DNA of 64,000 nt from Giardia muris (taxonomy: Eukaryota; Fornicata; Diplomonadida; Hexamitidae). The notes below the pieces were generated by a model. It worked only from the letters and a program-made list of their open reading frames with translations, searched no databases and was not told the DNA's origin. Made by a program: the position numbers and the translations under genes. The stretch is from assembly GCA_006247105.1 (NCBI GenBank), contig CM016927.1:1178001-1242000 (forward strand), read 5' to 3'. How positions within the stretch are numbered: position 1 is the stretch's first letter; each line of letters begins with the position of its first letter. Shown here piece after piece: positions 34,611 through 43,092 of the stretch.

Positions 34611-37523
34611 CTAGATGTCATTGGTCCGAAGGATGCGGGACTGGGAGTTGCTGTCGGTGAAGTCCTGATCCTGTGCGTACCGGCGAATCAGGAGGCGGAT
34701 CTTCGACTTCTTTGCCTTACTGTTATTAATCGATTTCTCACCCTCGAGGATGGCCAACGTCCCCGAGGAGGCGCCCTCTATTGGAGCCAGAATCCGGATG
34801 CAGCTGATCTGCCCTTCACGGGCGGCCCAGACTAGGGCTGTCCAGCCACCGGACTCGCGATCTGACGGCATGTGCATCATGTTCGCCTCATGACGGGTCA
34901 ATACGTCGACTGCCTGCACGTACCCCAACCGCGCCGCGCACATCAGTGAAGTGAATCCCGCACCATACTTGTAGCTTTGAACCGTCGAGATTCCAGCTTC
35001 CTGCTCGACTAGAAGCTTGACAATATCAATCCGGTTCGCCTCCGTCGCTTTAAATAGCGCGGTACACCCATTGACATCCCGTTTGCAAGCTTCAACGTTC
35101 CGAAGGATGAGGACTATATCGGCATAGCCTCGAGATGCCGCATGCATCAATGCAGTCATCCCGAACTTGTCCTGAATCCCCTTCTCGCGCTCATGTAGGA
35201 GGTAGACCACCTCTGCCTGCCCGCTAATGGCCGCAAGAATCAGGGCCGTGGCGCATGGAACCATGCTTTTCCGCTTCGTTGTAATCCCCGCCTCACGATC
35301 CATAAGCATCCGCACAATGTTAGCGAACCCACGCTTTGCAGCCACCATCATCGCGGTGTATCCGTACGAGTTCTGAAGTCCAGCTTGGTGGAGATGCTCC
35401 TGAACCGCCTTCTGATTATTGGATAACGCCGCAAGGATGAGTTGCGTGTTCCCCTTTTTATCTCGACGAATCGAGTGCAGGTTAGCAAGAGCATCAGCAC
35501 GAGACCACCAACTGATCATTCGACGAGCAGAGGGTGACTCGGGATCGCGCATCCTAGGGGAACGCCGTTGCTGAGAAGGGAGTGTGGGAGACGGCATGAA
35601 CCGTGGGAATGAGCTCATCTCAGTGCTTTGATCGATGGTCTGCTCCTCACGCTGAGGCGTCCGTCGTACTTGTAGGGAAGATGGCCGCCGAGGCTCATCC
35701 TTCTTTTGCGCGGTGAGTAATGTGTTCTCCTCAAGAGTGATGTAAGGGGTAGGTGAAATCCCCTCGATATTGAAGGAGGGTTCTGTATTCAAGGACTGTG
35801 CATGTCCACCACTGGCGGAACGCCTTACGCCTCGGACGTAGATGGGTTTGAAACGAAGCGGGTCTCCAGGCTGCCAATACGAGAATCGATCCCCTTTTCC
35901 ATTGGGTATGACGTTGGAGATCAGAAGGGGAATAAGCTCTCCTCCTTCACGCTCACGACTAGGTGCACGAGCTCCAACCGTTCGTGATCTTGCCTCCGGT
36001 GTGTTCTCGATCGACCCTTTCCATGGCCGGATCTGTCTGTTCAACGACTTCTGAGCACGCGAAGGATATTCAAGCATGGGCTGTGCGGATGCTGCTCGTT
36101 GAGGTTCGGATCGTAAGTTCATTGGCGTTTGGATTGGAGTACGTCCAGGAAGAGGGGGTGGGACTGCAGGGCTGGGGTTGGAAACCTTAACGGTCGTTGT
36201 ATTCAGCTCTTCTGGCCGCTCCGGAGTCTCCGGAGTGAGAAGGTCAATCTTCCCCGGCTCACAGATTCTCGTTTGCGGTGTACAGGCACGAATGGGAACT
36301 GTACTGATCACATGCGAGTGCTGAAGCGGGTGTGGCCGTGGTTGGCCTTGTGGATGATGAAGGGCGATCGGGGACTCATATTCCTCTATGGTGCAGGAAT
36401 TAAGCTGGGAACCCTTGTCATTCGGGCCAGGAAGGCTCTGCATCGACGTGTCCTGGGGTAAAAAAGCATCAACGGCAGGTGGGATATCACAAGTGGTATC
36501 GTGATGGATAGGGCCTTGGGAGGCCAGGCGAACGGCAATTTCAGGAACGTCAAGAAGCCTAGCGACGGTACCTCGTGCCATAGGGTCTGGGTCGACCATC
36601 CTGGTGGCGAAGTCGACCAGGTCCGAACTATACACGTTCTCAAGGTCTGAACGGTAATCCTGGAAGTCGGAGGTTAAAAGGCGACTGAGATCCGTATGTT
36701 TCTGGCAGTATGAACAAGAGAGAGTCATGAGCTCGCAAAGAACCATCCCGAAGGCCCAGAGATCCGATGCCAAATCAAGTTCTGTAGCACCCCCAGTGCG
36801 CATTGAAGAGAGGGCACCACCAAGGACGGTATGATCTCGGGAAAGGAGTGTGTATTGTCCAGCGACGAGTTGCAGCTTATCCGTGCTTCCATAACGTCGG
36901 AAGCACTCCATCAACTCGGGAGAGCAATATATGAGCTCGTCTATCTTCCGCCCAGAGGCATTCCGGACGGGACCGAAGTTACGATAAAGCGCTGGGTGTG
37001 ACAGCTTCGTATCACCGCGCTCGAGAGTGGTCGCATCAGGCCGGTGTGGTACGAATATGTTTGAAGGCTTGATCCCAGCGTGGGCCATCTGCCCTATACG
37101 GATCTCCTGTCCCGTGCTTGGGTTCACGAAGACTTTGTTGTTCTCGGTGTGGAGATAAGCAAGGGCTGCAAGGGTATCTGTGGCAAGGTTCCAGATTGCG
37201 TCCTCCGTGAAGAAGGTTCCCGCGCGCCTATGCTCAACGATTAGTTTGGAGAGGCAAACCTGACCGAATTCTTCGAAGAGGGTGACGGTGTCGTTCTGGA
37301 TGTTGAAACGGGTCCCAAAACAACGCAGAATGTTTGGGTGCGCCAGTTCCGCGAGGTGAGCCGGGTCATTGACGGTGCACAGCTGAAGGCTCTGTCTGAC
37401 CTCTCGTAGGTTGACTATCTTGGCGACGCACATCCCCGCAACGCCCGTCGCCGTGCCGAGCAGGACGATGGCGTGCCGCCGTCGGGCGAGGACTGTGGAA
37501 GAGCGAAAATCGCCCCCGCTCAT
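34611..37523 (-). CDS. NEK-type pseudokinase with C-terminal ankyrin repeats, second copy
   Basis: 970 residues. The kinase-like domain spans about residues 10-330. The VAIK lysine is kept (VAK, Lys35), and the catalytic loop keeps Lys152 and Asn155, but HRD is HAG (148-150) and DFG is NFG (182-184), so the base and the metal-binding Asp are missing. SPE replaces APE. Residues 330-670 are Pro/Ser/Thr/Arg-rich and probably disordered. Six or seven ankyrin units follow from about 680 (GYTAMMVAAKRGFANIVRML and similar). Unlike the first NEK in this window it could still bind ATP. Start ATG at 37523, after an A-run (GGAAAAAAGC). The 3' end is 3 bp from the convergent polymerase gene. Confidence 0.9.
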   Translation of the reverse strand: MSGGDFRSSTVLARRRHAIVLLGTATGVAGMCVAKIVNLREVRQSLQLCTVNDPAHLAELAHPNILRCFGTRFNIQNDTVTLFEEFGQVCLSKLIVEHRRAGTFFTEDAIWNLATDTLAALAYLHTENNKVFVNPSTGQEIRIGQMAHAGIKPSNIFVPHRPDATTLERGDTKLSHPALYRNFGPVRNASGRKIDELIYCSPELMECFRRYGSTDKLQLVAGQYTLLSRDHTVLGGALSSMRTGGATELDLASDLWAFGMVLCELMTLSCSYCQKHTDLSRLLTSDFQDYRSDLENVYSSDLVDFATRMVDPDPMARGTVARLLDVPEIAVRLASQGPIHHDTTCDIPPAVDAFLPQDTSMQSLPGPNDKGSQLNSCTIEEYESPIALHHPQGQPRPHPLQHSHVISTVPIRACTPQTRICEPGKIDLLTPETPERPEELNTTTVKVSNPSPAVPPPLPGRTPIQTPMNLRSEPQRAASAQPMLEYPSRAQKSLNRQIRPWKGSIENTPEARSRTVGARAPSREREGGELIPLLISNVIPNGKGDRFSYWQPGDPLRFKPIYVRGVRRSASGGHAQSLNTEPSFNIEGISPTPYITLEENTLLTAQKKDEPRRPSSLQVRRTPQREEQTIDQSTEMSSFPRFMPSPTLPSQQRRSPRMRDPESPSARRMISWWSRADALANLHSIRRDKKGNTQLILAALSNNQKAVQEHLHQAGLQNSYGYTAMMVAAKRGFANIVRMLMDREAGITTKRKSMVPCATALILAAISGQAEVVYLLHEREKGIQDKFGMTALMHAASRGYADIVLILRNVEACKRDVNGCTALFKATEANRIDIVKLLVEQEAGISTVQSYKYGAGFTSLMCAARLGYVQAVDVLTRHEANMMHMPSDRESGGWTALVWAAREGQISCIRILAPIEGASSGTLAILEGEKSINNSKAKKSKIRLLIRRYAQDQDFTDSNSQSRILRTNDI

Positions 37524-37535
37524 GCTTTTTTCCGA

Positions 37536-37541
37536 TTTACT
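37536..37541 (-). terminator. AGTAAA signal abutting the stop codon
   Basis: AGTAAA follows the TGA of the Sec12-like gene directly and ends 12 bases before the start codon of the next gene on the same strand. Confidence 0.55.
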
Positions 37542-38807
37542 TCAACCCTTCCTATGGCATCGAGCGCAGCCCTGATCCTTGAGACGAGGGAGTCGATCCC
37601 GGAGCTTCCTGAGTCCTGGGTAAGTAGCCAGTGGGTCTCGTCCAGCATGTTCTGCACGACGATAGGCTAAACCAAGAGCGATGATGAAGAGAAGAAGAAG
37701 TATGAGGAGAAGAGCTTGACGATTGGCTGTATTCTTGGGCCGTACGGAACATACCTCCACGCCAGCTGGTGAAAGAAGAGCGTATTGAGTTCCTTCCTCA
37801 TTGAGAACGATCTCAAGTAATAAGGAATCCTCCTTCCCTATGAAGCTGAGAGTAGGCTTAAGGGTATCAGCAGCGAAGCCGAGGAGCTGTCCATTTGCTA
37901 ATAGGACGTAGAGGACATGGTGCTCGGGGTCATAGGTGGCGACTCCACAAGCTCTTTTGAGAGGTCGTGTCTTAACGATCTCCCCACACTCATCTAGAAG
38001 GCAAATCGACGCCTTGCGAGCGTTTGCTAGATAGCCGACATAATGGCCCTTGAGAGGATGCTCATCCGTATATTGCAGTGGATACAGAGCTCTAAGACTT
38101 TCTCGACCACGAGATGTGCTCTCAATGGAGATTGGGCCCGTCACGAAGGGAAGGAACCCGGATTCGGGCTGGTCTATCCGTGGGGCCATGTAGGTCTCTC
38201 CATCCTCCATTAGGATGAGGTTCGAAAGGATATCTGGCATAAAGGGGGGGCGATAGATGCAGACGGACCCATCACGTCCCACAATATGGAAATGAGTGTA
38301 TTTCTCCATCTGCATTGGATTTAAGAAGAGAGGAGGAGAAGGGATACGAAGAACGACACTATGAACGTCCACGAGCTTCTTCCCTTCGAAGAACCAGAGA
38401 TAAAGGCGGTAGATCTGCTTTCCATCAGCCTCCTCGGCAGTAGTACAAACAAGGTAGTCTGCAGTCGCATACGCCACCAGTATTCGCTCCTCCACAAACT
38501 CATGTAGACGAGTAACAAGCTGTAGCTTATCCTCGTCAACCAGAGAATAAAGGCTGATGGTTCTGATGCCAACAACGACGACCCCATGAGGATACCGGCT
38601 CCCCTTGGCCAGATAGATGGCCGGGTCATCCTCCAATCGAGTCGACGAAAGGCATTCCCCATTCTTTGTCAGAACCTCCAAACGGTTCTCTCGACCGGAT
38701 CGTTCTGCCCCACCACCACCTCCAATAATCAATCGGCTCGAGTCTAACCATAGTCCGCAGAGATATGGGAACGTCGACGCCCGATGCCCCAAACTCCGCG
38801 CTATCAT
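37542..38807 (-). CDS. Sec12/PREB-like propeller with C-terminal membrane anchor
   Basis: 421 residues. Sec12 is the ER-membrane exchange factor that loads Sar1 with GTP to start COPII budding. Here the N-terminus runs FPYLCGLWLDSSRLIIGGGGG, followed by AERSGRENRLEVL. This matches the first blade of Sec12/PREB with its glycine-rich K-loop, although the usual KTG is RSG. Weak propeller strands continue to about residue 370 (YDPEHHVLYVLLANGQLLGF). A single hydrophobic helix near the end (ALLLILLLLFIIALGLAY) with a basic lumen- or cytosol-side tail completes the architecture. The start at 38807 sits behind ACAAATAAAGG; the earlier in-frame ATG at 38888 coincides with the AGTGAA signal of Cdc48. 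It lies downstream of Cdc48 on the same strand. Confidence 0.75.
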   Translation of the reverse strand: MIARSLGHRASTFPYLCGLWLDSSRLIIGGGGGAERSGRENRLEVLTKNGECLSSTRLEDDPAIYLAKGSRYPHGVVVVGIRTISLYSLVDEDKLQLVTRLHEFVEERILVAYATADYLVCTTAEEADGKQIYRLYLWFFEGKKLVDVHSVVLRIPSPPLFLNPMQMEKYTHFHIVGRDGSVCIYRPPFMPDILSNLILMEDGETYMAPRIDQPESGFLPFVTGPISIESTSRGRESLRALYPLQYTDEHPLKGHYVGYLANARKASICLLDECGEIVKTRPLKRACGVATYDPEHHVLYVLLANGQLLGFAADTLKPTLSFIGKEDSLLLEIVLNEEGTQYALLSPAGVEVCSVRPKNTANRQALLLILLLLFIIALGLAYRRAEHAGRDPLATYPGLRKLRDRLPRLKDQGCARCHRKG

Positions 38808-38887
38808 CACCTTTATTTGTCCCAGAGCCCCAGTAGGCCCTGACGAACCTCCTCCAGTACACCCCGACGCAAAAGAGCTGGATACCA

Positions 38888-38893
38888 TTCACT
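38888..38893 (-). terminator. AGTGAA polyadenylation-type signal
   Basis: AGTGAA lies 23 bases after the Cdc48 stop. It overlaps an in-frame upstream ATG (38886-38888) of the Sec12-like gene and so argues against using that ATG as the start. Confidence 0.55.
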
Positions 38894-38916
38894 AGTCGAC
38901 CGCTCACACGGCCGGC

Positions 38917-41532
38917 TTAGAAGAGGTTGCTCTCCGCACTCCCGCCTCCCAGAGTCTTCTTCGGCGCGGCAGATGACGTGGCCGTCCCCCCAAAGCTGAA
39001 GTTCGCCACCGCAGGGTTGACGTTCTTTCGCGCCGCGTTCCCGCCCTCACCAAGGCCATCTCCAATCCCCCCACTATACGCCTGCTTGAATGCCTCAAAC
39101 CTACGAAGTTCCTGCTCGGAGATGGATTTCCTTGACTCGCGAACAGCCTGGACGAAGTGGCGCCCGTGAATGCTCGCATCTCCGAATTGCTCCGAGATCT
39201 TCGCTTCCTCACGCTTCAGCTCCTCCTCCTTCTCCTTCGGGAGCGATCCCTTGTAGCGGGCAAGCGTGTTCGCGCGGAGCGTCTCAAACGCGCGCATCGC
39301 TTGGGTAAACTTCTGGACGTTCTCTCGGATGGAATACTTGCAGGCACGGCTGCAGATCTCTGCGAGATCGGCGCCGGAATAGCCCTCGGTCACCCGCGCG
39401 ATGTCCTCGAGCTTGACCTCGGCCTCGTTGACCTTCGACTTGCGGAGGTGGGCCTTCAGAATCGAGATCCGAGACTCGTAATCCGGCAAGGGGATGTAGA
39501 TGAGGGTGTCGAGGCGCCCGGGGCGCATGAGCGCAGAATCGATGGTGTCGGGCCTGTTCGTCGCCCCGATGATGAAGACGTCCTTCCGGACCCCGACGCC
39601 GTCGAGCTCTGTGAGGAGCTGGTTTAGCATGCGGTCCGTGACCTCTCCCCCACCGGAGCTCGACGACCCACGGTGCTGGGTCACAGACTCAATCTCGTCG
39701 AAGAAGAGGACGCAAGGCGCGGCCTGACGAGCCTTGTCGAAGATGTTCCTGATATTTTGCTCAGACTCACCGACCCACTTCGAAAGGAGCTCGGGCCCCT
39801 TAATCGAGATGTAGTTGCAGTTGCACTCATTGGCGATCGCCTTCGCCAGGAGCGACTTTCCTGTTCCTGGCGGGCCCCAGAGGAGGGCGCCACGAGAGGG
39901 CTCGATTCCCATCTGCTGGTACTTGTCCTTGTAGAGGATTGGATACTGGATGAGCTCGACAAGCTCGCGCTTGGTGTTCTCAAGGCCGCCAATGTCATCC
40001 CAGGTCGTCGTCGGCATCTCGATAACCGTCTCGCGAAGGGTGCTCGGGGTGACCTTTGCAATTGCTGCGGCGAAGTGTGCGTCGGTGATGAAGATCTTGG
40101 AGAGCTCGTTGTCGTCGAGCTTCGCCTCAGACTCCATGTCGAGGACGGCCTCCATCGACTCCCGAACGCAGTTCATCGCCGCCTCCGTGCAAATCTGGGC
40201 GAGATCGGCACCCACGTACCCATTGGTATCCGCAGCGATCCTTTGAAGGTCAACACCGTCCGGATGAAGCTTCAGCTTCCGGGTGTGGATCGAGAGGATC
40301 TCCATACGCCCGGTCTCGTCGGGAACGGGGATGGCGATCTCTCGGTCGAAACGCCCGAAGCGCCGGAGGGCCGGATCGATGGTATTCGGACGGTTGGTCG
40401 CGGCGAGAACGATGACGTTCGAGCGCGGCTTGATCCCGTCCATCAGGGTCAGCAGCTGCGAGACAATTCGCTTTTCAACCTCCCCCTTTGAGTCTGCACG
40501 GTTCCCCGCGATACAATCGATCTCGTCGATGAAGAGGATCGCACACCCGACGCCGTCGTTCTCTGCTGCAGACTTCTCGGCCTCCTGCTCGCAAATGTCG
40601 AAGGCCTTGCGAAGGTTCTTCTCGGACTCTCCGGCCATCGAACTCATGATCTCGGCTCCGTTCAGGAGGAAAAAGTAGGCACCCGCCTCGTTTGCGATGG
40701 CCTTCCCGATTGTCGTCTTCCCGCACCCAGGAGGCCCGGTGAGGAGGATCCCACGCGGGGGCTTGACACCGAGATAAGAGAAGAGCTCGGGATGGCGTAA
40801 GGGTAGCTCAATCTGCTCACGAATAAGACCGAGCTCCTTCCCAAGGCCACCTAGGTCAGAATACCCAACCTTTGTGTTCTCACGCTCATACTCGTCACGG
40901 TCAATCGCCTCGCCCTCGTAGAAGATGTCTCCACCATCCATAACGATGCAGGCGGGGGATGGATCGGTGAGGACAACCCTGAACTCGATCTCACGGTTAA
41001 CAGGAAGGGCGGTGGTCATGATCTTGAACGTGTCCCCCTCGGTGACGGGACGGCACTTGTCCTTAAAGTAGGGGACGAGACAGATGTCAAAAAGATCGTA
41101 GACCTTTCCAGGGTTCGGAGGAGGCTGAGCCTTCCCGTCGGGCCCGGGCTTAACCGTGTACCCCGAGATGTTTAGGCCCTCGAGGTCCTGGGCGAAGGGG
41201 AGGACCTTGATGCGCTTGTGGTAGGGGAGGTCAGAGGCGGCACTAAGGATGACGATGTCTCCGAGATTGACCCCAAGGTTCGTGCGAATCGTCCTGTTCA
41301 TCAGGATCGTGATGTCGTCAATCCGGTCGCTGGATTTCGTCGGTTTGAAGGCCTGGATCATCGCGTGCGTCTTCTTGTTGAAGCGGCCACGGATCTTGAC
41401 GTAGTCGCCCTCGAAGAGCCCGAGGGTGTTGAGCTTCTCGCTGCTGATGAAGACCTGAGAGTTGTCGCCCCCGGGGTTGTCGCGGACGAGGAAGCGGTTC
41501 GAGAACTTCTCGCAGATGGACCGAGAATCCAT
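38917..41532 (-). CDS. CDC48: AAA+ ATPase Cdc48/p97/VCP
   Basis: 871 residues. This hexameric segregase pulls ubiquitinated proteins out of membranes and complexes for degradation. An N-domain (about 1-205) is followed by two AAA modules. D1 has Walker A GPPGCGKT at 266-273 and Walker B ILFIDEIDCI; D2 has GPPGTGKS and VLFFDEIESV. The Cys/Thr pattern of the two Walker A motifs is reversed from animal p97 (GTGKT in D1, GCGKT in D2). The N-domain carries an insert of about 20 residues near 128-147 (KPGPDGKAQPPPNPGK). The C-terminus ends ESNLF rather than the usual acidic-Leu-Tyr-Gly tail. The start ATG at 41532 is the normal N-terminus; the frame is open upstream to 41676 inside the divergent gene. 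Confidence 0.97.
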   Translation of the reverse strand: MDSRSICEKFSNRFLVRDNPGGDNSQVFISSEKLNTLGLFEGDYVKIRGRFNKKTHAMIQAFKPTKSSDRIDDITILMNRTIRTNLGVNLGDIVILSAASDLPYHKRIKVLPFAQDLEGLNISGYTVKPGPDGKAQPPPNPGKVYDLFDICLVPYFKDKCRPVTEGDTFKIMTTALPVNREIEFRVVLTDPSPACIVMDGGDIFYEGEAIDRDEYERENTKVGYSDLGGLGKELGLIREQIELPLRHPELFSYLGVKPPRGILLTGPPGCGKTTIGKAIANEAGAYFFLLNGAEIMSSMAGESEKNLRKAFDICEQEAEKSAAENDGVGCAILFIDEIDCIAGNRADSKGEVEKRIVSQLLTLMDGIKPRSNVIVLAATNRPNTIDPALRRFGRFDREIAIPVPDETGRMEILSIHTRKLKLHPDGVDLQRIAADTNGYVGADLAQICTEAAMNCVRESMEAVLDMESEAKLDDNELSKIFITDAHFAAAIAKVTPSTLRETVIEMPTTTWDDIGGLENTKRELVELIQYPILYKDKYQQMGIEPSRGALLWGPPGTGKSLLAKAIANECNCNYISIKGPELLSKWVGESEQNIRNIFDKARQAAPCVLFFDEIESVTQHRGSSSSGGGEVTDRMLNQLLTELDGVGVRKDVFIIGATNRPDTIDSALMRPGRLDTLIYIPLPDYESRISILKAHLRKSKVNEAEVKLEDIARVTEGYSGADLAEICSRACKYSIRENVQKFTQAMRAFETLRANTLARYKGSLPKEKEEELKREEAKISEQFGDASIHGRHFVQAVRESRKSISEQELRRFEAFKQAYSGGIGDGLGEGGNAARKNVNPAVANFSFGGTATSSAAPKKTLGGGSAESNLF

Positions 41533-41560
41533 TCCTTTTTTAATTCGAGATTTCGGAACT
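41533..41560. promoter_or_regulatory. Divergent promoter of CDC48 and an unknown gene
   Basis: The 28-bp spacer contains ccttttttaattcgagattt, among the most A/T-rich stretches in this part of the window, and separates the two start codons. Confidence 0.5.
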
Positions 41561-42334
41561 ATGGGGACGTTAACGAGCACTAGACGGCCGGCCCTTCTCA
41601 TCCCGTTCTTTCTCCCCTGGGGGATGTCCTGCGAGAACCCCACACGGGGCTTTGTTGAGGCCCTGACACGGGCCATCTGCGATGCAGTCTTTCCGAGGAA
41701 GCACAGCTATCCTGGGATGCACGTCGAGCTTGGCGTGATTTCCGCGAGTGGAGGAGATAAGAAAGCTATTCCGATTATGCAAAGCGTGTTGAAGAAGCAA
41801 GCGGGATTACTAAAGAACGTGCACGTCGTCGAGTACCCGTTCAAGGACGAGTCTCTTAAGCCACTGACGATGATCCATTCACTTCCCTTGTGCATAGCGG
41901 TCCCATTGAATCTGACCTCGATGGAGGTCAAGGTTAGCACCAAAATCAGCGTTTGTGAGTACATCAGACAAGTCCCAAGCGTCTTCCTGAAGCTCTATGC
42001 AGACCTCTTGCAGACGAAGTTTTATACCGATAGTGAGCAGCCAAAGGGAGTCCACCCTGTAATGAACCTGCAACGGCAGAACTTAGAAGCCTGTCTTGAG
42101 GGGGTATGTAAGGAGGGGAAGCAGCTCTGCATAGGGACCGAGGATCCGCTGAAAGAGGCTGTCGCAAAAGGTGGGCATAGAGATGCTCGCTGTTTCGCAT
42201 TACCATTCACTTGGATCTTGAATAAGAAGAAGAGGACGCTTGATGAATTGAAGGGAGACCTGAAGGACTGTATGGAGGTCATTATTGAACGGTACTTATC
42301 GTTGTACGATGAGTCCGAGGCCTCACGAGCTTAG
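41561..42334 (+). CDS. Unknown protein, 257 residues
   Basis: No family is recognised. The sequence looks like a soluble alpha/beta domain: hydrophobic strands (PALLIPFFLPWGM, GMHVELGVISASGG, LPLCIAVPLNLTS) alternate with helices, and the C-terminus is a charged helix (DLKDCMEVIIERYLSLYDE). The start ATG at 41561 follows the A/T-rich patch shared with CDC48; the frame is open upstream to 41462 inside CDC48. It converges with the next gene across 28 bp. Confidence 0.78.
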   Translation: MGTLTSTRRPALLIPFFLPWGMSCENPTRGFVEALTRAICDAVFPRKHSYPGMHVELGVISASGGDKKAIPIMQSVLKKQAGLLKNVHVVEYPFKDESLKPLTMIHSLPLCIAVPLNLTSMEVKVSTKISVCEYIRQVPSVFLKLYADLLQTKFYTDSEQPKGVHPVMNLQRQNLEACLEGVCKEGKQLCIGTEDPLKEAVAKGGHRDARCFALPFTWILNKKKRTLDELKGDLKDCMEVIIERYLSLYDESEASRA

Positions 42335-42362
42335 GGATCTGATAGTATTTTGGGGATGCATG

Positions 42363-43052
42363 CTATGACAATAAATATCCACTCACTACTTGCTCCTTAT
42401 TGAGAAGGGCCTCGTTCAACCTCAGGGCGAGGACTCTCAAAGGACACCCCTGATTAAACGAGAATAAAGGCTCTTCTTTCAGTCGTCCTAAACGGACCTG
42501 TTTGAGGGGCATCTTCGTTTGTACCCCCAACATGGCCGTACCGTAATCGTCAAGTAGTTCCTCCAGCCTTTGAGCGTAGGCATGCATCTTCCCGCCTAAC
42601 GCTATGAAGATGGTCATGACACGGATGTCTATTGCGTGGCGAAGAACGTCTGCTGCTGCTATAATGGTTCTCACACAGTCTTGAGTAACGAGTTGTCCCC
42701 ATTCAAGAAGGTCGCAAGCCTCCCCCAGGAGGTGCTGGTATTGTTCAGAAGTGCAGGCAGGGTCTGGAACACGCGCTTTTCGATCCATACTTGTCCCCGT
42801 TATTCGACTCAGTAGGGTTGCCGCCCGCTTATAACGGACATAAGGAGGAAGCCTCCGATAGCGTGCGCGAGTCACCTGGACGAACCGTTTGGCCTCCAGA
42901 AGCATCGTTGCGAAGTCCTTTTGCTCAAGAAAGGCGACTATCCTTGTCCTGGCTAGCTCTATATCTCCGGCTGCCAACGATCTAAGCCGTTGCGTGCCTG
43001 GCTGCTTCCTTGCAGGCTCCTTCTTGGCCATTAGCCCCGTCAGGAGGTCCAT
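42363..43052 (-). CDS. Unknown mainly helical protein, 229 residues
   Basis: After a basic N-terminal segment the chain is almost all helix (LARTRIVAFLEQKDFATMLL, QYQHLLGEACDLLEWGQL, TIIAAADVLRHAIDIRVMTI). The pattern recalls helical bundles such as ESCRT-III-like folds, but I see no diagnostic motif and do not assign it. The start at 43052 is chosen because the frame above it (open to 43211) overlaps the divergent kinase gene. Confidence 0.72.
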   Translation of the reverse strand: MDLLTGLMAKKEPARKQPGTQRLRSLAAGDIELARTRIVAFLEQKDFATMLLEAKRFVQVTRARYRRLPPYVRYKRAATLLSRITGTSMDRKARVPDPACTSEQYQHLLGEACDLLEWGQLVTQDCVRTIIAAADVLRHAIDIRVMTIFIALGGKMHAYAQRLEELLDDYGTAMLGVQTKMPLKQVRLGRLKEEPLFSFNQGCPLRVLALRLNEALLNKEQVVSGYLLS

Positions 43053-43092
43053 TGTGTGCCTGGGAGGGAGTGAAGAAAATTTTCCGTTCATC
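43053..43092. promoter_or_regulatory. Divergent promoter, 40 bp
   Basis: The spacer holds gaagaaaattttcc between the unknown helical gene (minus) and choline/ethanolamine kinase (plus). Confidence 0.45.

Noticed and set aside
38808..38888. Upstream ATG at 38888 as the Sec12-like start
   Set aside because: It coincides with the AGTGAA signal of CDC48, and the added 27 residues are Gly/Ser-rich and not part of the propeller.
39157..40491. Long plus-strand open frames opposite CDC48
   Set aside because: They are again mirror frames of a highly biased housekeeping gene, with no family resemblance.
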